Of a stretch of 64,000 nt of DNA, positions 31,315 to 44,338 are shown piece by piece (positions within the stretch are counted from its first letter, which is position 1; every line of letters starts with the position of its first letter). The notes under the pieces were generated by a model. It saw nothing but the letters and a program-made list of their open reading frames with translations. It did no database searches and had not been told where the DNA came from. The DNA comes from Chondrosia reniformis. Lineage: Eukaryota > Porifera > Demospongiae > Chondrillida > Chondrillidae. The translations under genes were made by a program, and so were the position numbers. The stretch spans positions 1 to 64,000 of the forward strand of contig OX359194.1 of the NCBI GenBank assembly GCA_947172415.1, given 5' to 3'.

Positions 31315-34300
31315 GTGCTTGGAGCATGAATATCATTAAATTTATGAATACCTAATTATAACACCAATGAATACCATTACCATATAAAGTCTCACACTTT
31401 GGATGTGTTATGTGTTTGGTAATTTGCATGTAGCTATAATAGAAACCTTGCTTCTGTAGTTGAGTGTTTGAAGTGTGGAAGTACAGTGATCAGAAAGTAT
31501 TAGCTGGCACACCATCTTCTATGTGCTTTTATAGTGTATATATGCTTGTGTACTGGAACAGGTATTTGACGCATTTTAACAGGAAATATAATGCGGGTGT
31601 CACAATTTGCAACATTTTAAAATATCTATTCCCAGATTCGGTCACTGAAAAATCTGCTTATGGGATACAATGAAAGTATATCAACATTGACCTAAGAACT
31701 GTACAAAAGGATAGCACATGCAGAGACTGTTTTGAGTGACTGAGTCATATACGTATATAAAGAGGAAGTCATTTAGCCTCTCCTGATAGCGGAACTGGAA
31801 CTTGAATAACTTCCAATCTTTATTAGCCTCTGTTGTTGGTATACTCGTGTGGGTAATGGTGATTCAAGTCATTAAAAGGCTTGACCTGAAAGCAATTGAG
31901 TTAGCTATGCTGCTTGGAAGGATGTATTCTTTTTTATTATCACCATATACAGGAAGGATTTACAGTACCTTATAGGATTTACCTTATAGTTAGTTTGTAC
32001 TAAAACATGTAACTGGATCTCCTCAAACTGTTAATCTGCTAATTTAGTAAAACTGTTGAACTGGCCATGGTGACAGTAAATAATTTATTGAATTTCTGTA
32101 GCCATACCAGAAATATTTAGCAGTGTTTAAATCTTTCAAAAATCAATTTAACATTCTTTGATCTCTGTTACTGCATTTCAAGGTATATACATGAGATTGA
32201 ATGTGACGAACCACAAAGTGTGAACCGTGTAAGCCAATCCCAGATTGATAAACAAATATTTGGCTTTGAAGATATACATTTTATATATTGCACAAAACAG
32301 ACCAATGAATAGCCTTATATGGTAACAACAATTAGCAGTTAATTTGATGATGGACTCGGTCAATTAGCTCCAAACCAGAGCTGAATGTTCTTCACCCTGA
32401 GGGTGTTATGTAGAGGTTTGTTTAATAAAGATTTACTCTAACATTGCCATGTTTGTATGGGATGTGTTGTTTTGCAATTTTACCATATATGGATTTGTAA
32501 GAATATATTTGCTATTGTTGAATTATGTGTCTTATTGTAAGTTACATCACATCTGTGAGATACGAATATATAGCTAGTGCTCTCAATAGTACTGTAAGTG
32601 TACAATACAGCTGTGACTTGCTACTAAAGAATTCAGTTCAATTCCTCTTTCTGTATTGCGTGTGCATGAACCTGCATTATACACACATGTATATAAGATA
32701 TATAGCCATACACTATAGCTATCTGTACTAGAATTAAAGTGTGTGATTATACCTATATTACAGTTAAGCCCTTTATTCATTAGAGTTAGGGTTGGGGTAT
32801 TCATTGTATTAGACATATGCTGCCGGCTATTAGCAATAGGATTGTGTATATTACATCTGCAAAACAAATTAAAATACTTTTAATTTACTATGAAAAAATC
32901 TTATTTTTTATAATGTGTTGATGTATATACAAACATTTAGGCTATTTATCTGACGTCATAGACCAATCTATAATTATGTGTGCATGGCTCTATTGTTGGT
33001 TTAAGTGAATGGATTTATTTCAATGGGAAATCTCTTCTTACAGCTGGAGCTGAACTTGTACTGCAACAATAATGTAAAATTGATTTGTAAATTTCTCATT
33101 TGAACATGTTATACTACATTCTTTAGTGTAACTGGATCAAGTTGTATTGAGTGGTTGCTGTACACAATCAGATGGCCTTACAATGTGGTCGAGCCAGAAT
33201 TTTAATTTTAATACAGTCATTAGTGTAAATCATGTTTGCAATCATGTTTGCACTATACACACATTTATTTTAATAATGTGTTACAGAGCATAATTAATGG
33301 AAAAGCCTTTGTATTATAAGGTATATATATACTATGAGAAAAGTATACACGCAAGCTAAATGAATTGGACACAGAAGACAGATATTCTACACAGTTAGTG
33401 GCTACCATGTTGTTTTACACGATCACATACCTCAACAGAGCCCTAATTCCATTCCATAAGTATTACGGTACAATTGTTCTCTGGAATGTACTGATAACAT
33501 TGTATTTTATTTCTCTAAGTTGATATCTTGATGTCTACATGATCCAGTTTTCTGCTGAGAATAGAAAACATAGCAATTTCTTGTCACCTAAAGAAACCAT
33601 TTCAACATTTTGGATTGCTATTAAGTGTGTACATATATGGCAACTGCTCAAATGGCAAGATATTTGGCCTTTTTGAAGCAAAATTGATCATGAAGGAAGC
33701 CCATCTCTTGTGAGTGGTACATGTAGTATCTAGAGGTAGTCTCTGTATAGTAGTAGTCTTTATATATATATATATATATAGTTAGGGTCTCTGTATCAGA
33801 TGGTGAAGGTCTATATAGTTCTCCTAGTGTGTGGGCAATTAGAAAATGCAAAAATTACTAGCTAATTCAATATGAGGTCGTATTTCCACTATAACTATAG
33901 GATATGGGGCACTAGAAGTAAGTTGGTGGTGGATCCATACGTATGATTGCCTCAGATGTTATTACTATAGCTCCAGGCATGTGTCCAGACAGTTGTGTCT
34001 TTAAGTGTATTGGCTAGCAAGTTCCTTAAATACCTGAATTAAATTAAATCTACCAATTAATGATGGTATTTCCTTATGGAAAAATTTCCCATTCATTTCT
34101 AAGCCCTCAGGTCAAACAGAGCCAGCAAACACCTCAAAAAATTAATTTTCCCACTTGTCCCTTTGGAGCTGTTAGGATCTGTGAAACTGCCAATTAACCC
34201 TCGTTATGGAAGGTCACTAATAAAACGATACATGCTAGTTTGCTAAATTTCCATCTTAAAAGGAATTGCTATTGAAAAGGCTGCAGGCTAAGTTGTTAAT

Positions 34301-35670
34301 TTGATCTCTCTAAATTCCCATATTGCTTTATCAGCAAAGAAGTGATTAGTGGTGTTATATATAGTGTCAACCTAATTGTCTGTGCTAAGTCCTAAGCTGT
34401 ATCATTAACATATTTAGCTAATTTAAATCTGTCTATAGAATTTTAATCACACTTTACCAGATACGTACCTATATATTTGCTATAGTATCCTGCAATCAGA
34501 TCTAATACAATATATTTCAAAGCACGATAGCAATTTCTTCTAACTGTGCCAAACTTATCTTTGAGATGGATATGGCTGGATGATCACGTCTTCTTTGGGG
34601 ACTCAACCTCCAGGGTCAAAATACATATATATCCATTTACTCAAACAGCAATCTCTGTCAAAAGAGTTAAGACAATTGCATTTCAGGACATATTTACATT
34701 CATGTATTTTTATTTAAAATGCTAGTGTTACAGTTTACAGCGATTGCATTGCTTTTCAAGTGTCTTCATTTCCGATCCTTCTACTTATTGTTAATGTCTT
34801 CAGTGACTACTATATAGAGTGCAATGTATAGCAACTTGTTTTTAGTGCTACAAGTGTATCAGTTGTGTTCATCTGAGGATGGATAAGGTCCAGCCACTAC
34901 AAGTGAGTTGCCCAATCCAACTTATGCTGAAGTTTGGCTTTTCTCTCTCAACTGTGTCTCCATTCAAAGTGGTCTAGGCTTTGATTCGGTTAGCTATGTA
35001 GTGTTGTGTCATCAAACAAACCCATCTATCCTTGAAAGGGTTCGTCTTTCTTTGTTGTCCGACATACCATCAAACTGTGTTGTCACTGATATGTTGACAA
35101 GTGTTTGGATTTGTCAAATTGCATGAATACTTTCAATCTTCCTATTAGGAGTCCTGTAGGGGTGCGTCAATTCCTGACATTCAACATGATTTACATCCAA
35201 AGGCAATAAAGTACTTTAATACTCTCTGTTTATTAGCTCTTCTACATATATGAAACGATTGAGCTAATTCTTCCCATGGCCAATGGTTGGCACACAAGTG
35301 TATACAGAGTCATTCTGTTCCTATCACGAGTTACTATACAGTTACAGTATGTGGTAACTGCATGTCTGGTGGTAGCACTGTATGGCTTGAGTTTCTGAAA
35401 TGGTAAATTCTTGACATATCCATGTAATTCAACTCCTGCTAGTGCTAATTAATTATCCCTTCATAGGATCATGCAATTTTAAAAAGGAGAGCATTCTATT
35501 GCATAATGCATAAGTTGTAGAATTTACATTACACATATGCCTTGAGTATTTACTACAGCAACTGTATACATATATTCGGATATTTATTCATATATGAGAA
35601 ATTGAACAGCGCAATTCACAAATGGATGATGGATTTAAAGTTTCAAGCACTTTTCTTAACAAAATTCCTC
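31315..35670. other. Gene-poor AT-rich interval
   Basis: No convincing gene in 4.3 kb. A + strand TATATAAAG at 31754 could be a divergent promoter. A possible tiny two-exon transcript (34879-34902 joined to 35149-35253, 42 codons, AATAAA near 35204) is splice-consistent but has no recognisable protein. A short TA dinucleotide run occurs at about 33760-33780. A TTTAATAAAG polyadenylation-like site lies near 32420. Confidence 0.4.
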
Positions 35671-38600
35671 TCAATCAACATCTTCATAAACTTCGTTACC
35701 TTCCACATTCCCTCCCTCCTTATCAGCTGCCCCTACAAGTTATAATCACATGATAGTCACATGAAATCATGTGACACTATTCCTCTCTGTTTACACTCAT
35801 GTATATAACTAGATTCATACTTTGATGCAGTTCCTCCTCCAACAACTTGTCAGCGGGAGTCAAACCAGCAGCTTTAGCGTCCGCCACCCACAGACCTACA
35901 AAGACAGCATGACTTCTATGAATATAATTAAGCAGTTGGTCGACAAGTTCACTCTCAAGTGTTCCTCTTTTGCACTCTTAATCAAGTCTCCACACACTAA
36001 AGGAAATGTACTATTGTGTGTACAAAAGTATCACAGTTTGACTGACTAGAGTGCTTGATAAGAGAGCACCATTTTAGTCTAAAGTGTCTAGTCTAAATGT
36101 CTATGGGTGTACAGAAAGAATGAGACAATTGACAGAAAGAATGAGACAATTGGCTTACCTGAATCGATGCATCTCTGCATGTGTCTCTGAGCTTCAACTT
36201 TATCCATGCTGCCGAGGACCTCATGTAACCTTGCAACACTTTTAGATTCAAAGCACTCTTTTAATTCCTAAAATGGATTAGAATATTAAAGGCAATCATG
36301 TGATAATCACATGACCTACACCCATCTAAAGAGGCCCTATATGCATTTACAGTAAAGAGGATGCAAATATATTATTAAAATACATATGACTGAGTATGTC
36401 ACAATTAACAATTGTACAGCGAATTGAGAAGCGCTTACAACTGCAATATCAGCTGTCACCAAATTAGTATACAAGTGGAGATAAGCACTGAATGGGCACT
36501 CCCTCGCCCCATCTATCAATATCCCATATTGGACGAACAAGGACAATTAACTTTTCATTCGCATTTTATCCTTTGAAAACACTTTTATAATTACTTCATA
36601 AATGGTTGGGTTATTACAATTATTTAAAAGCAGTATGAATACCACTGAAGCAATATACTAGGCTTGACTGGCAAGTACATTAATTAGATCTTACAGTCTC
36701 TCAAATAGGACAAACACTTAAAATCCAAATGACTAATTTCTTAACACCGCACATCATGGGATGGCTGAATTCACATACTTCCTAAATTAGTGGTTACCAG
36801 ACAAGTACTTGGCACTTAACTGGAGGGAATCCCTGATCTTTGAGAGTGTAATGGAAGCCATTTTGAACTCATGATTAATAATCTAATAATATTCTAGTTC
36901 AATGACATGTCAGATTGTGGTCAATATCACCAGGGATATCCAAGAGGAAGTAATTCAATTAATAAATTAATCTCTTAAACTTTCAAAATTATCTCGTTAT
37001 TTAGTTACACCACCTTTCAATAGCTAGCAATTATCCATCACAGCTTGAGCAATTATCCATCACAGCTCGAGCAATTATCCATCACAGCTCAAGCAATTAT
37101 CCATCACAGCTCGAGCAATTATCCATCACAGCTCGAGCAATTATCCATCACAGCTCGAGGAGTAAGACAATCGCACTATGCATTCCTGCTGTATCTAAAT
37201 TAACCCCTACAAACCTAACTGAACTACACTAGAGGTATGGAGATAGTGAAAGCTATCTCCCCACAGTTGGCCATTGATCAAAAGTTGAAGTCATGCACTG
37301 TAGGACTTTCCCTTGAAAAGTGAAATTTCCCTAGCTAGCTTGTGAAAGTAAAGCCCTTAAAGTATACATCACACAGAAGCCAAGCAAATTAATTACAAGT
37401 AAAATAAGTTACTAAAAACATCTATCCTATCATTGTTAGGGAGTATTAACACTTAACAGCACGACCACAAAGATTCCTGTCTTATTGCTCCTCAAACCTC
37501 AGACGCAATTCCACAGAAACTCTGTATATCCCATTCTATGATAATCACTCCAGTAGAACTACAAAGGATGGGATATACCTGATAACTACAACACTACCGG
37601 TCACTTAAGGCAAGTCCATCATGCCAACTGTAGAGTGACAAGACACGCAATTCCATAAAGAGGTGAACTTTATGATAACTTGACAACCCTTTGAATCGTA
37701 TGACAATTATAAATTGTTAAAAATGCTCTTCGATAAGCTAATTCATTTAACCTCTACATTTAAAATTAGATTTCCTTTCCTATTAAGAAAAGGGTACATG
37801 TTACAAAATTTTCACCATGGTTACCATGGTTACCATAGCCCTACTTCCTCCATGATAAGAGGTTATATTCAGTTGGTTCAAGATCTGCTCACTTTAGTTA
37901 CCTCCTGACACATCCTTAAAGTTACAAGATAAGATGTTATCTCTCCATATACATGTTCCTTAATTGTATTTAGTTTATCATTGCCACGGTTGGTGACCTT
38001 CACTATGGACACTTCCAATAGCAGCAGTACATGTCTTCAGTTGACCAAAAGCTACTAACTGGGACAATCCTAATAAGAGGCTCCTTCCAAGATAGTGTAG
38101 TGTGTGGGTGGTGGTTACAAGAAACAGATGGGTTAGTGAACTGTAAAAGGAGGACTGCATGTTACATAGCGCAACAAGAAAGGAAATTGTATTTTTCACA
38201 TTATACAGTTTACCAAAAAGGGAATATATCTGAAATTTAAATTGTTCAACACTTGCTTGGCAGATGGTCTATAGAATACAATCCCTTAACAAGGAAAATT
38301 ACAAATTTAACAGTAACTGATACACAGACAGGTTGGAAGTGGTAATCTGATATGAAGTCATAGCGACACTTCCTTAAGGTGCACAACCAATAACCCTAGA
38401 TCTACTAAACCTACACACCCTAGATCTACCAAACCTACACACCCTAGATCTACCATGTGAAGGTTTGGGTGTGAGGTGTGTATGTGAAGGTCTGGGTGTG
38501 AGGTGTGCATGTGAAGGTCTGGGTGTGAGGTATGTATGTGAAGGTCTGGGTGTGAGGTGTGTATGTGAAGGTCTGGGTGTGAGGTGTGTATGTGAAGGTC

Positions 38601-41600
38601 TGGGTGTGAGGTATGTATGTGAAGGTCTGGGTGTGAGGTGTGTATGTGAAGGTCTGGGTGTGAGGTGTGTATGTGAAGGTCTGGGTGTGAGGTGTGCATG
38701 TGAAGGTTTGGGTGTGAGGTGTGTATGTGAAGGTCTGGGTGTGAGGTGTGCATGTGAAGGTCTGGGTGTGAGGTGTGCATGTGAAGGTTTGGGTGTGAGG
38801 TGTGTATGTGAAGGTCTGGGTGTGAGGTGTGCATGTGAAGGTCTGGGTGTGAGGTGTGCATGTGAAGGTCTGGGTGTGAGGTGTGCATGTGAAGGTCTGG
38901 GTGTGAGGTATGTATGTGAAGGTCTGGGTGTGAGGTGTGCATGTGAAGGTCTGGGTGTGAGGTGTGTATGTGAAGGTCTGGGTGTGAGGTGTGTATGTGA
39001 AGGTCTGGGTGTGAGGTGTGCATGTGAAGGTTTGGGTGTGAGGTGTGTATGTGAAGGTCTGGGTGTGAGGTCTGTCATTCAGATACATACTCCACTTGTA
39101 ATCATTACATACCCGTAGCCTGTGGGGCAGACAAAGGAAGATTAACCTGTCATGAAAGCATTGACTATTAGTATTCCAGCAATGTGCTGATCAAGTGATA
39201 CTATTGTGTTGCACATTGACACTATTTGTTAACAATTACATCTAGGCTAGTCACACACCGTTTCCATGGGAATATAACCACGCCCAGTTTCAACGATGGT
39301 ATATAACATAACCAAGCCCAGATTTCATAGCTGATGGACAGCCAAACCTAATGGAATGATATCATGAGACAGGGCGACCAGAGAGGTGCATCAAAGAGAT
39401 CTGCAACAATGCTGTTGTCATGGAGACATGACTAGTATGCAAACATTTCCTTTGATCACACTCCTTTACGGGCCAAACAGGAGTGGATCGTCAGGAGCAA
39501 GATCATGAGCTATCTCTGATAAGATGGCCATTACAGGACTGTTAGTGATGATATGACTGATCAGCGGATACTCACTAGTGGGAGTGTCTCGAGCACTTCT
39601 AGAGGATCCAGTCCTCCTGGTCCCAGCCTCTTCTTCCTCTCCTCTTCCTCGTACTCCTTCATAGCAGCATCTATTTTTGCCTGAGCCCTCTTCCTAATAT
39701 GGAAGGGTGGGTTGACAGACGTTTGGGTGGATGGATGGATGGGTGGATGGATGGATGGGTGGGTGGATGGGTGGATGGATGGATGGATGGGTGGGCAGTT
39801 GGATGGGTGGATGGGTGGATGTATAATACTCACTTAACACGATCAATGAAGGAAGATAGTTCATCTTCAAAAGCATCCAAATATTGTTTGTCAGCAGTCC
39901 TCATTCTACACGGGAGACAGTTCTGAGGTGACTAATGCAGGTACGTAGCTATCACAGCACAATATACACTAACCCACACACACTATATTAAAAGCAAAAC
40001 GTGTTATTATAATACAATAAATGTACAATTTGCAGCCTTGTACACTACATTCAATTCAAGTGACATATCAACATAGGAAGCAGTTAAAGGAAGTGATAAT
40101 ATTTAACATTTTATCCTCTTTCCTCCTTAGGAGCACACGGGACCCCACTGGAGCACACGGGACCTCACTGGAGCACACGGGACCTCACTGGGGCACGCGG
40201 GACCTCACTGGAGCACACGGGACCTCACTGGAGCACACGGGACCTCACTGGAGCACACGGGACCTCACTGGAGCACATGGGACCTCACTGGAGCACACGG
40301 GACCTCACTGGAGCACACGGGACCTCACTGGAGCACACGGGACCTCACTGGAGCACACGGGACCTCACTGGAGCACACGGGACCTCACTGGAGCACACGG
40401 GACCTCACTGGAGCACACGGGACCTCACTGGAGCACGCGGGACCTCACTGGAACACGCGGGACCTCACTGGTGCACATGGGACCTCACTGGGGCACACGG
40501 GACCTCACTGGAGCACACGGGACCTCACTGGAGCACACGGGACCTCACTGGAGCACACAGGACCTCACTGGAGCACATGGGACCTCATTGGTGCACACGG
40601 GACCTCACTGGGGCACACGGGACCTCACTGGAGCACACGGGACCTCACTGGAGCACACGGGACCTCACTGGAGCACACGGGACCTCACTGGAGCACACGG
40701 GACCTCACTGGAGCACACGGGACCTCACTGGAGCACACGGGACCTCATTGGTGCACATGGGACCTCACTGGTGCACATGGGACCTCACTGGGGTACACGA
40801 GACCTCATTGGTGCACACGGGACCCCACTGGAGCACACGGGACCCCACTGGAGCACACGGGACCTCACTGGAGCACACGGGACCTCACTGGAGCACACGG
40901 GACCTCACTGGGGTACACATGGGAAGATGCTACCACACATGACACTCACTTCCTCGCTAATTGCATACTAATTAAGTTATTAACAAAAACAATGTTTTAC
41001 TGTTAGTGATAGTAATATACTCAACAAATACATTTTCAGACCAGGAATTATGTCTCCTAGCAACTGTTGCCAGCGGTAACCATACTACCACCCACTAATA
41101 TTGCCAGCCTAAACGAGGCTCTAGACACCTCATTGAGTGCTAAAGCGTAGACAAAGCCAAAACTACGCGTCTGTCTGAAGTCTGAGGAAGGCATGCAAAG
41201 CACGCATGTATGCCCTTCAACACATCATAGTTATCGCTAGACTAATCAGTTAGGACAGCCTCATTGGTTATCGCTAAGTAAACAAGTTGGTAATTAGTGG
41301 AGTCACACAATAAGAGAAAGATTAAGTTGCAAGCCAAGTTAACACAAAGCAATACATTACAAGAGATACATCAGCAGGCTATCTGGTGAGATATATACAA
41401 GTCTACCTCCACAGTGACTATTCTCTAGCACAGCCCAACTCTGTTGGCTGTCCCCTAGCAAGGACAATAGGTTACAGCTGAAGTGGTTGGTAGCGCTTAG
41501 ACTCTGAAACTGCTTCCTAATCGGCTGGTGCCATAGAGATGTGCTCACCAATAGTCTGGACTTGGGGGAGGTTTCCACTTTTGTGGGATTGACATCTAAT

Positions 41601-43777
41601 GACTTAGGACTCCCTTAATGACCAAATAAGGAGATTGTATTAGACTAACTTTTCAAAGAACCCAGGAACACAAGATCTGGGATCTCTATTGAGCTGTTTC
41701 GCAAGCTCCAGCAAGTATTGCAGAATCACTTGTTGGTGTGCCACTCGCTCCATTAGGGCAGATTTCTACAGCAACACAAGAAACAACACAACGTGACTAC
41801 CCATATGTCCTAGAATATCCAAGTTATCCTAGAATATCCAAAGTTATCCTAGAATATCCAAAGATACCTACCTCTTCTACCTCCAGATTTACACACCACA
41901 GAGTGAGATAACTTGCTGTTTCGTCACACACAAGATGAGGATTGTCACGCAAGTAGTCACGGCTATAGAAACAGGATTACATCATCACTGCTACACATTT
42001 ATTGCCAAATAAAATACCTAATATGGTAGTCTCGTAACATCCCAAATTTCTCAATTTCAGATTTGTGACGTTCAACAAAGGACAGCTGAAACAAAAAATA
42101 ACGTAAAACATTTTACTATAGACTAGCTACAGGAGTGACATTTATCAGAAGTGGAAATGTGCTGGATGGAGTTGGTCAATGGTGCCTTATCAGAGGAAAA
42201 AAAGAAAAAATATTAACATTGAGTTATGTATATCACTTGGACTACACTTGGAATGTGTGTTACATTATCAGTGGCTTAGTAAAACATAGCATAGTGTCAA
42301 GATGAAACGGGTGGCAAAACCAGTGAAAGTCTCAGGGACAGCGGTCAGTCAGGAGGACCAGGGAAAGTCTCAGGGACAGCGGTCAGTCAGGAGGACCAGG
42401 GAAAGTCTCAGGGACAGCGGTCAGTCAGGAGGACCAGTGAAAGTCTCAGGGACAGCGGTCAGTCAGGAGGACCAGTGAAAGTCTCAGGGACAGCTGTCAG
42501 TCAGGAGGACCAGTGAAAGTCTCAGGGACAGCTGTCAGTCAGGAGGACCAGTGAAAGTCACAGGGACAGCGGTCAGTCAGGAGGACCAGTGAAAGTCACA
42601 GGGACAGCGGTCAGTCAGGAGGACCAGTGAAAGTCTCAGGGACAGCGGTCAGTCAGGAGGACCAGTGAAAGTCTCAGGGACAGCGATCAATCAGGAGGAC
42701 CAGTGAAAGTCTCAGGGACAGCGGTCAGTCAGGAGGACCAGTGAAATACAACAATCACAAACTGTGGGAAATACAGACTCACTGTCTTCTTAGCTTTCTC
42801 TTCTTCTGTTTCCTCCTTTTTCTTTTCCGAACTCCTGTTAATAATCTGCACAGAATACATACAAGAATTACTAAGATGGCAACACATGCTATCATAACGC
42901 TACGTACCGCCTTATCAAATCCTGGCTTTGAGATGGTGTCCACATTCCAAGCTGCCAACTAAGAAGAACATAATGGTCACTTGTGCATCTGAAACACACA
43001 CAATCACTTTACACACAATTTAAAACTTCAACTTGACTTGAGCATATTACATCAACTTCATTAATTGCTTTTGTACCATATCGCCTCACCCTTTCCTTTT
43101 TCGATATCTCTGCCACCTTGTTCATAATCTCCTTTTCCTCTTTTTTCAAAGTTTCTATTTTCTTCTTTAATCCTTGTCTCTCTTTCTCATCTGCGTTTTT
43201 CAACTTTTCCTCGGCCACCAAAATTTCCTTACGATTCCTATAATTCATTGGCAAACCTTTTCATCTCACTACTCATTATTTAAAATAGTAAGTTTAAAAA
43301 TGATTTGGATCGCATTACTTGACATGGTTGACGAAATCAAGCCTCTTTCTTGTAAAAACACAGTCTGAGGTTACCCACATTCGTGTGTATATGTTAAGTT
43401 TGGTCTAAGAATATTGTCTATCCTCTCTATAGATTTATAAGCTAATTCTATGAAATATGGTCATTTTGATTGTTTAGGTGGCGAACAAACTGACTTCATT
43501 TTTCTTTCCTCAATTTCTAGTTTCTCCTTTTTTTCCTTCTCCATTCGCTCGACTCTCGCCTCGTGTCTCCACTTAAAGAGAGATGCGGTGTCAACGTTTG
43601 GATGAGTATCGTCTTCGTCATCCGACACCTAGGGGGAGGGAGGAACTGGTGTGGCACCTGACACTCTTAAAAATACACTCGTACATTACACTCGTGGTTC
43701 GAGGTCGTATAATTATAACTTTAGTGATGATGAAAATTGCTTACTTCAATATTCTTCCATTTACTGTAGTCAACCAT
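35671..43777 (-). CDS. CDC37: Hsp90 co-chaperone CDC37
   Basis: Thirteen exons on the minus strand: 43777-43745, 43628-43495, 43237-43090, 42958-42908, 42845-42783, 42085-42018, 41962-41872, 41765-41650, 39905-39834, 39693-39576, 36267-36159, 35895-35821 and 35732-35671. They join in frame to 379 residues; human CDC37 has 378. It delivers protein kinases to Hsp90 in the cytosol. The start [20 protein letters not shown] keeps the CK2 site Ser13 that CDC37 needs for activity. Other landmarks are [98 protein letters not shown] and [12 protein letters not shown]. Introns 5, 8, 9 and 10 hold large minisatellites; intron 10 is 3.3 kb. The family call is certain; the exact edges of exons 6-8 rest on splice consensus and homology. 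Confidence 0.96.
37030..37160. repeat. 22-bp minisatellite, CDC37 intron 10
   Basis: Six copies of GCAATTATCCATCACAGCTC plus two bases, almost identical. Confidence 0.92.
38454..39076. repeat. 27-bp minisatellite, CDC37 intron 10
   Basis: About 23 copies of a 27-bp unit built around GTCTGGGTGTGAGGTGTGTA then TGTGAAG. Because 27 is nine codons, long frames are open on both strands (over 200 codons). They are repeat artefacts inside a CDC37 intron. A short CCCTAGATCTACCAAACCTA repeat (three copies) precedes it at 38392-38455. Confidence 0.96.
39707..39822. repeat. GGAT/GGGT array filling CDC37 intron 9
   Basis: GGATGGAT/GGATGGGT units occupy most of the 140-bp intron 39694-39833. It is the same motif, and the same orientation relative to transcription, as in transaldolase introns 1 and 7. 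Confidence 0.93.
40130..40918. repeat. 20-bp minisatellite GAGCACACGGGACCTCACTG, CDC37 intron 8
   Basis: About 39 copies of GAGCACACGGGACCTCACTG with sparse variants (GTGCACATGG, GGGCACACGG). The + strand frames of 316 and 221 codons here are repeat artefacts. Confidence 0.96.
41485..41612 (+). repeat. Diverged solo fragment of the satellite spacer block, in CDC37 intron 8
   Basis: This stretch (GGTTGG...CTTAGACTCTGAAACTG...GGTGCCATAGAGATGTGCTCACCAATAGTC...) aligns base for base, with scattered differences, to 45040-45165 in the first spacer block of the downstream satellite, in the same orientation. The block is therefore also present as an older dispersed copy. Confidence 0.85.
42305..42745. 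repeat. 38-bp minisatellite, CDC37 intron 5
   Basis: About eleven copies of a 38-bp unit beginning GTGAAAGTCTCAGGGACAGC and containing GGTCAGTCAGGAGGACC. Confidence 0.94.
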
Positions 43778-43990
43778 AGTTTCCTCGTCTGTAAAGAGAA
43801 TAATAAACGTTAGAGCTTATCTTTCTGGAATATTCTAGGCCGAGATGAACAGGGGAATTCCCTACTTACTAAAAAAGAAAAACATCACCAACGATCTTTG
43901 AATTGTTTGCACAAAAAGAAAATTTCGAATCTTAAAATAATAAAATTCTAGATTTAGGGCAAATCTTTCAAATTTAGTAAAGAAACTGCT
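43778..43990. other. CDC37 upstream region
   Basis: About 210 bp between the CDC37 start codon and the first satellite-like sequence. It must contain the CDC37 promoter. No TATA box was identified. Confidence 0.4.
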
Positions 43991-44034
43991 GTGGACTCAC
44001 AAACACTTAATGTAAAGGTACGTTTTAGGCAAAT

Positions 44035-44137
44035 ATGATTGAAAATCAAAATGTGCTGTAGTGTTTGGATATGTTTTATGGATGTCTGTGAATGCTGTGA
44101 CCAAGTTTCAGCTTTATATTCGTCCATTTGAATGTCT
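44035..44137 (-). repeat. Inverted satellite monomer fragment at the array edge
   Basis: The + strand reads GTTTTATGGATGTCTGTGAA then TGCTGTGACCAAGTTTCAGC and CGTCCATTTGAAT. This is the reverse complement of the corresponding part of the monomers to the right, so the array starts with an inverted half-unit and a small palindromic junction near 44140-44170. Confidence 0.85.
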
Positions 44138-44338
44138 GAATCCTAATTGAATATTTGTATATTTGCCCTATATCTCACCATACATTAACTTTGTATATCA
44201 GAATCTAATGTACATTTAATGCTCCAACTCATTCAAATGGACAAATATCAAGCTGAAACTTGGTCACAGCATTCACAGACATCCATAAAACATATTCAAA
44301 GAGTTTTGCAATTTTGAAGATCACTCTCTCATTTAATT

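Noticed and set aside
34879-35253. Possible two-exon 42-codon gene (MDKVQPLQ joined to ESCRGASIPDIQ)
   Set aside because: Splice-consistent, but very short and without similarity or a clear promoter; noted only in the interval description.
38358-39118. Frames over 200 codons on both strands ([17 protein letters not shown] repeats)
   Set aside because: The period is 27 bp, so frames without a stop in one unit stay open; the array lies within CDC37 intron 10.
40021-40971. A 316-codon + strand frame of [20 protein letters not shown] repeats
   Set aside because: It is the 20-bp array in CDC37 intron 8. The period is not a multiple of three and all three frames are repeat artefacts.
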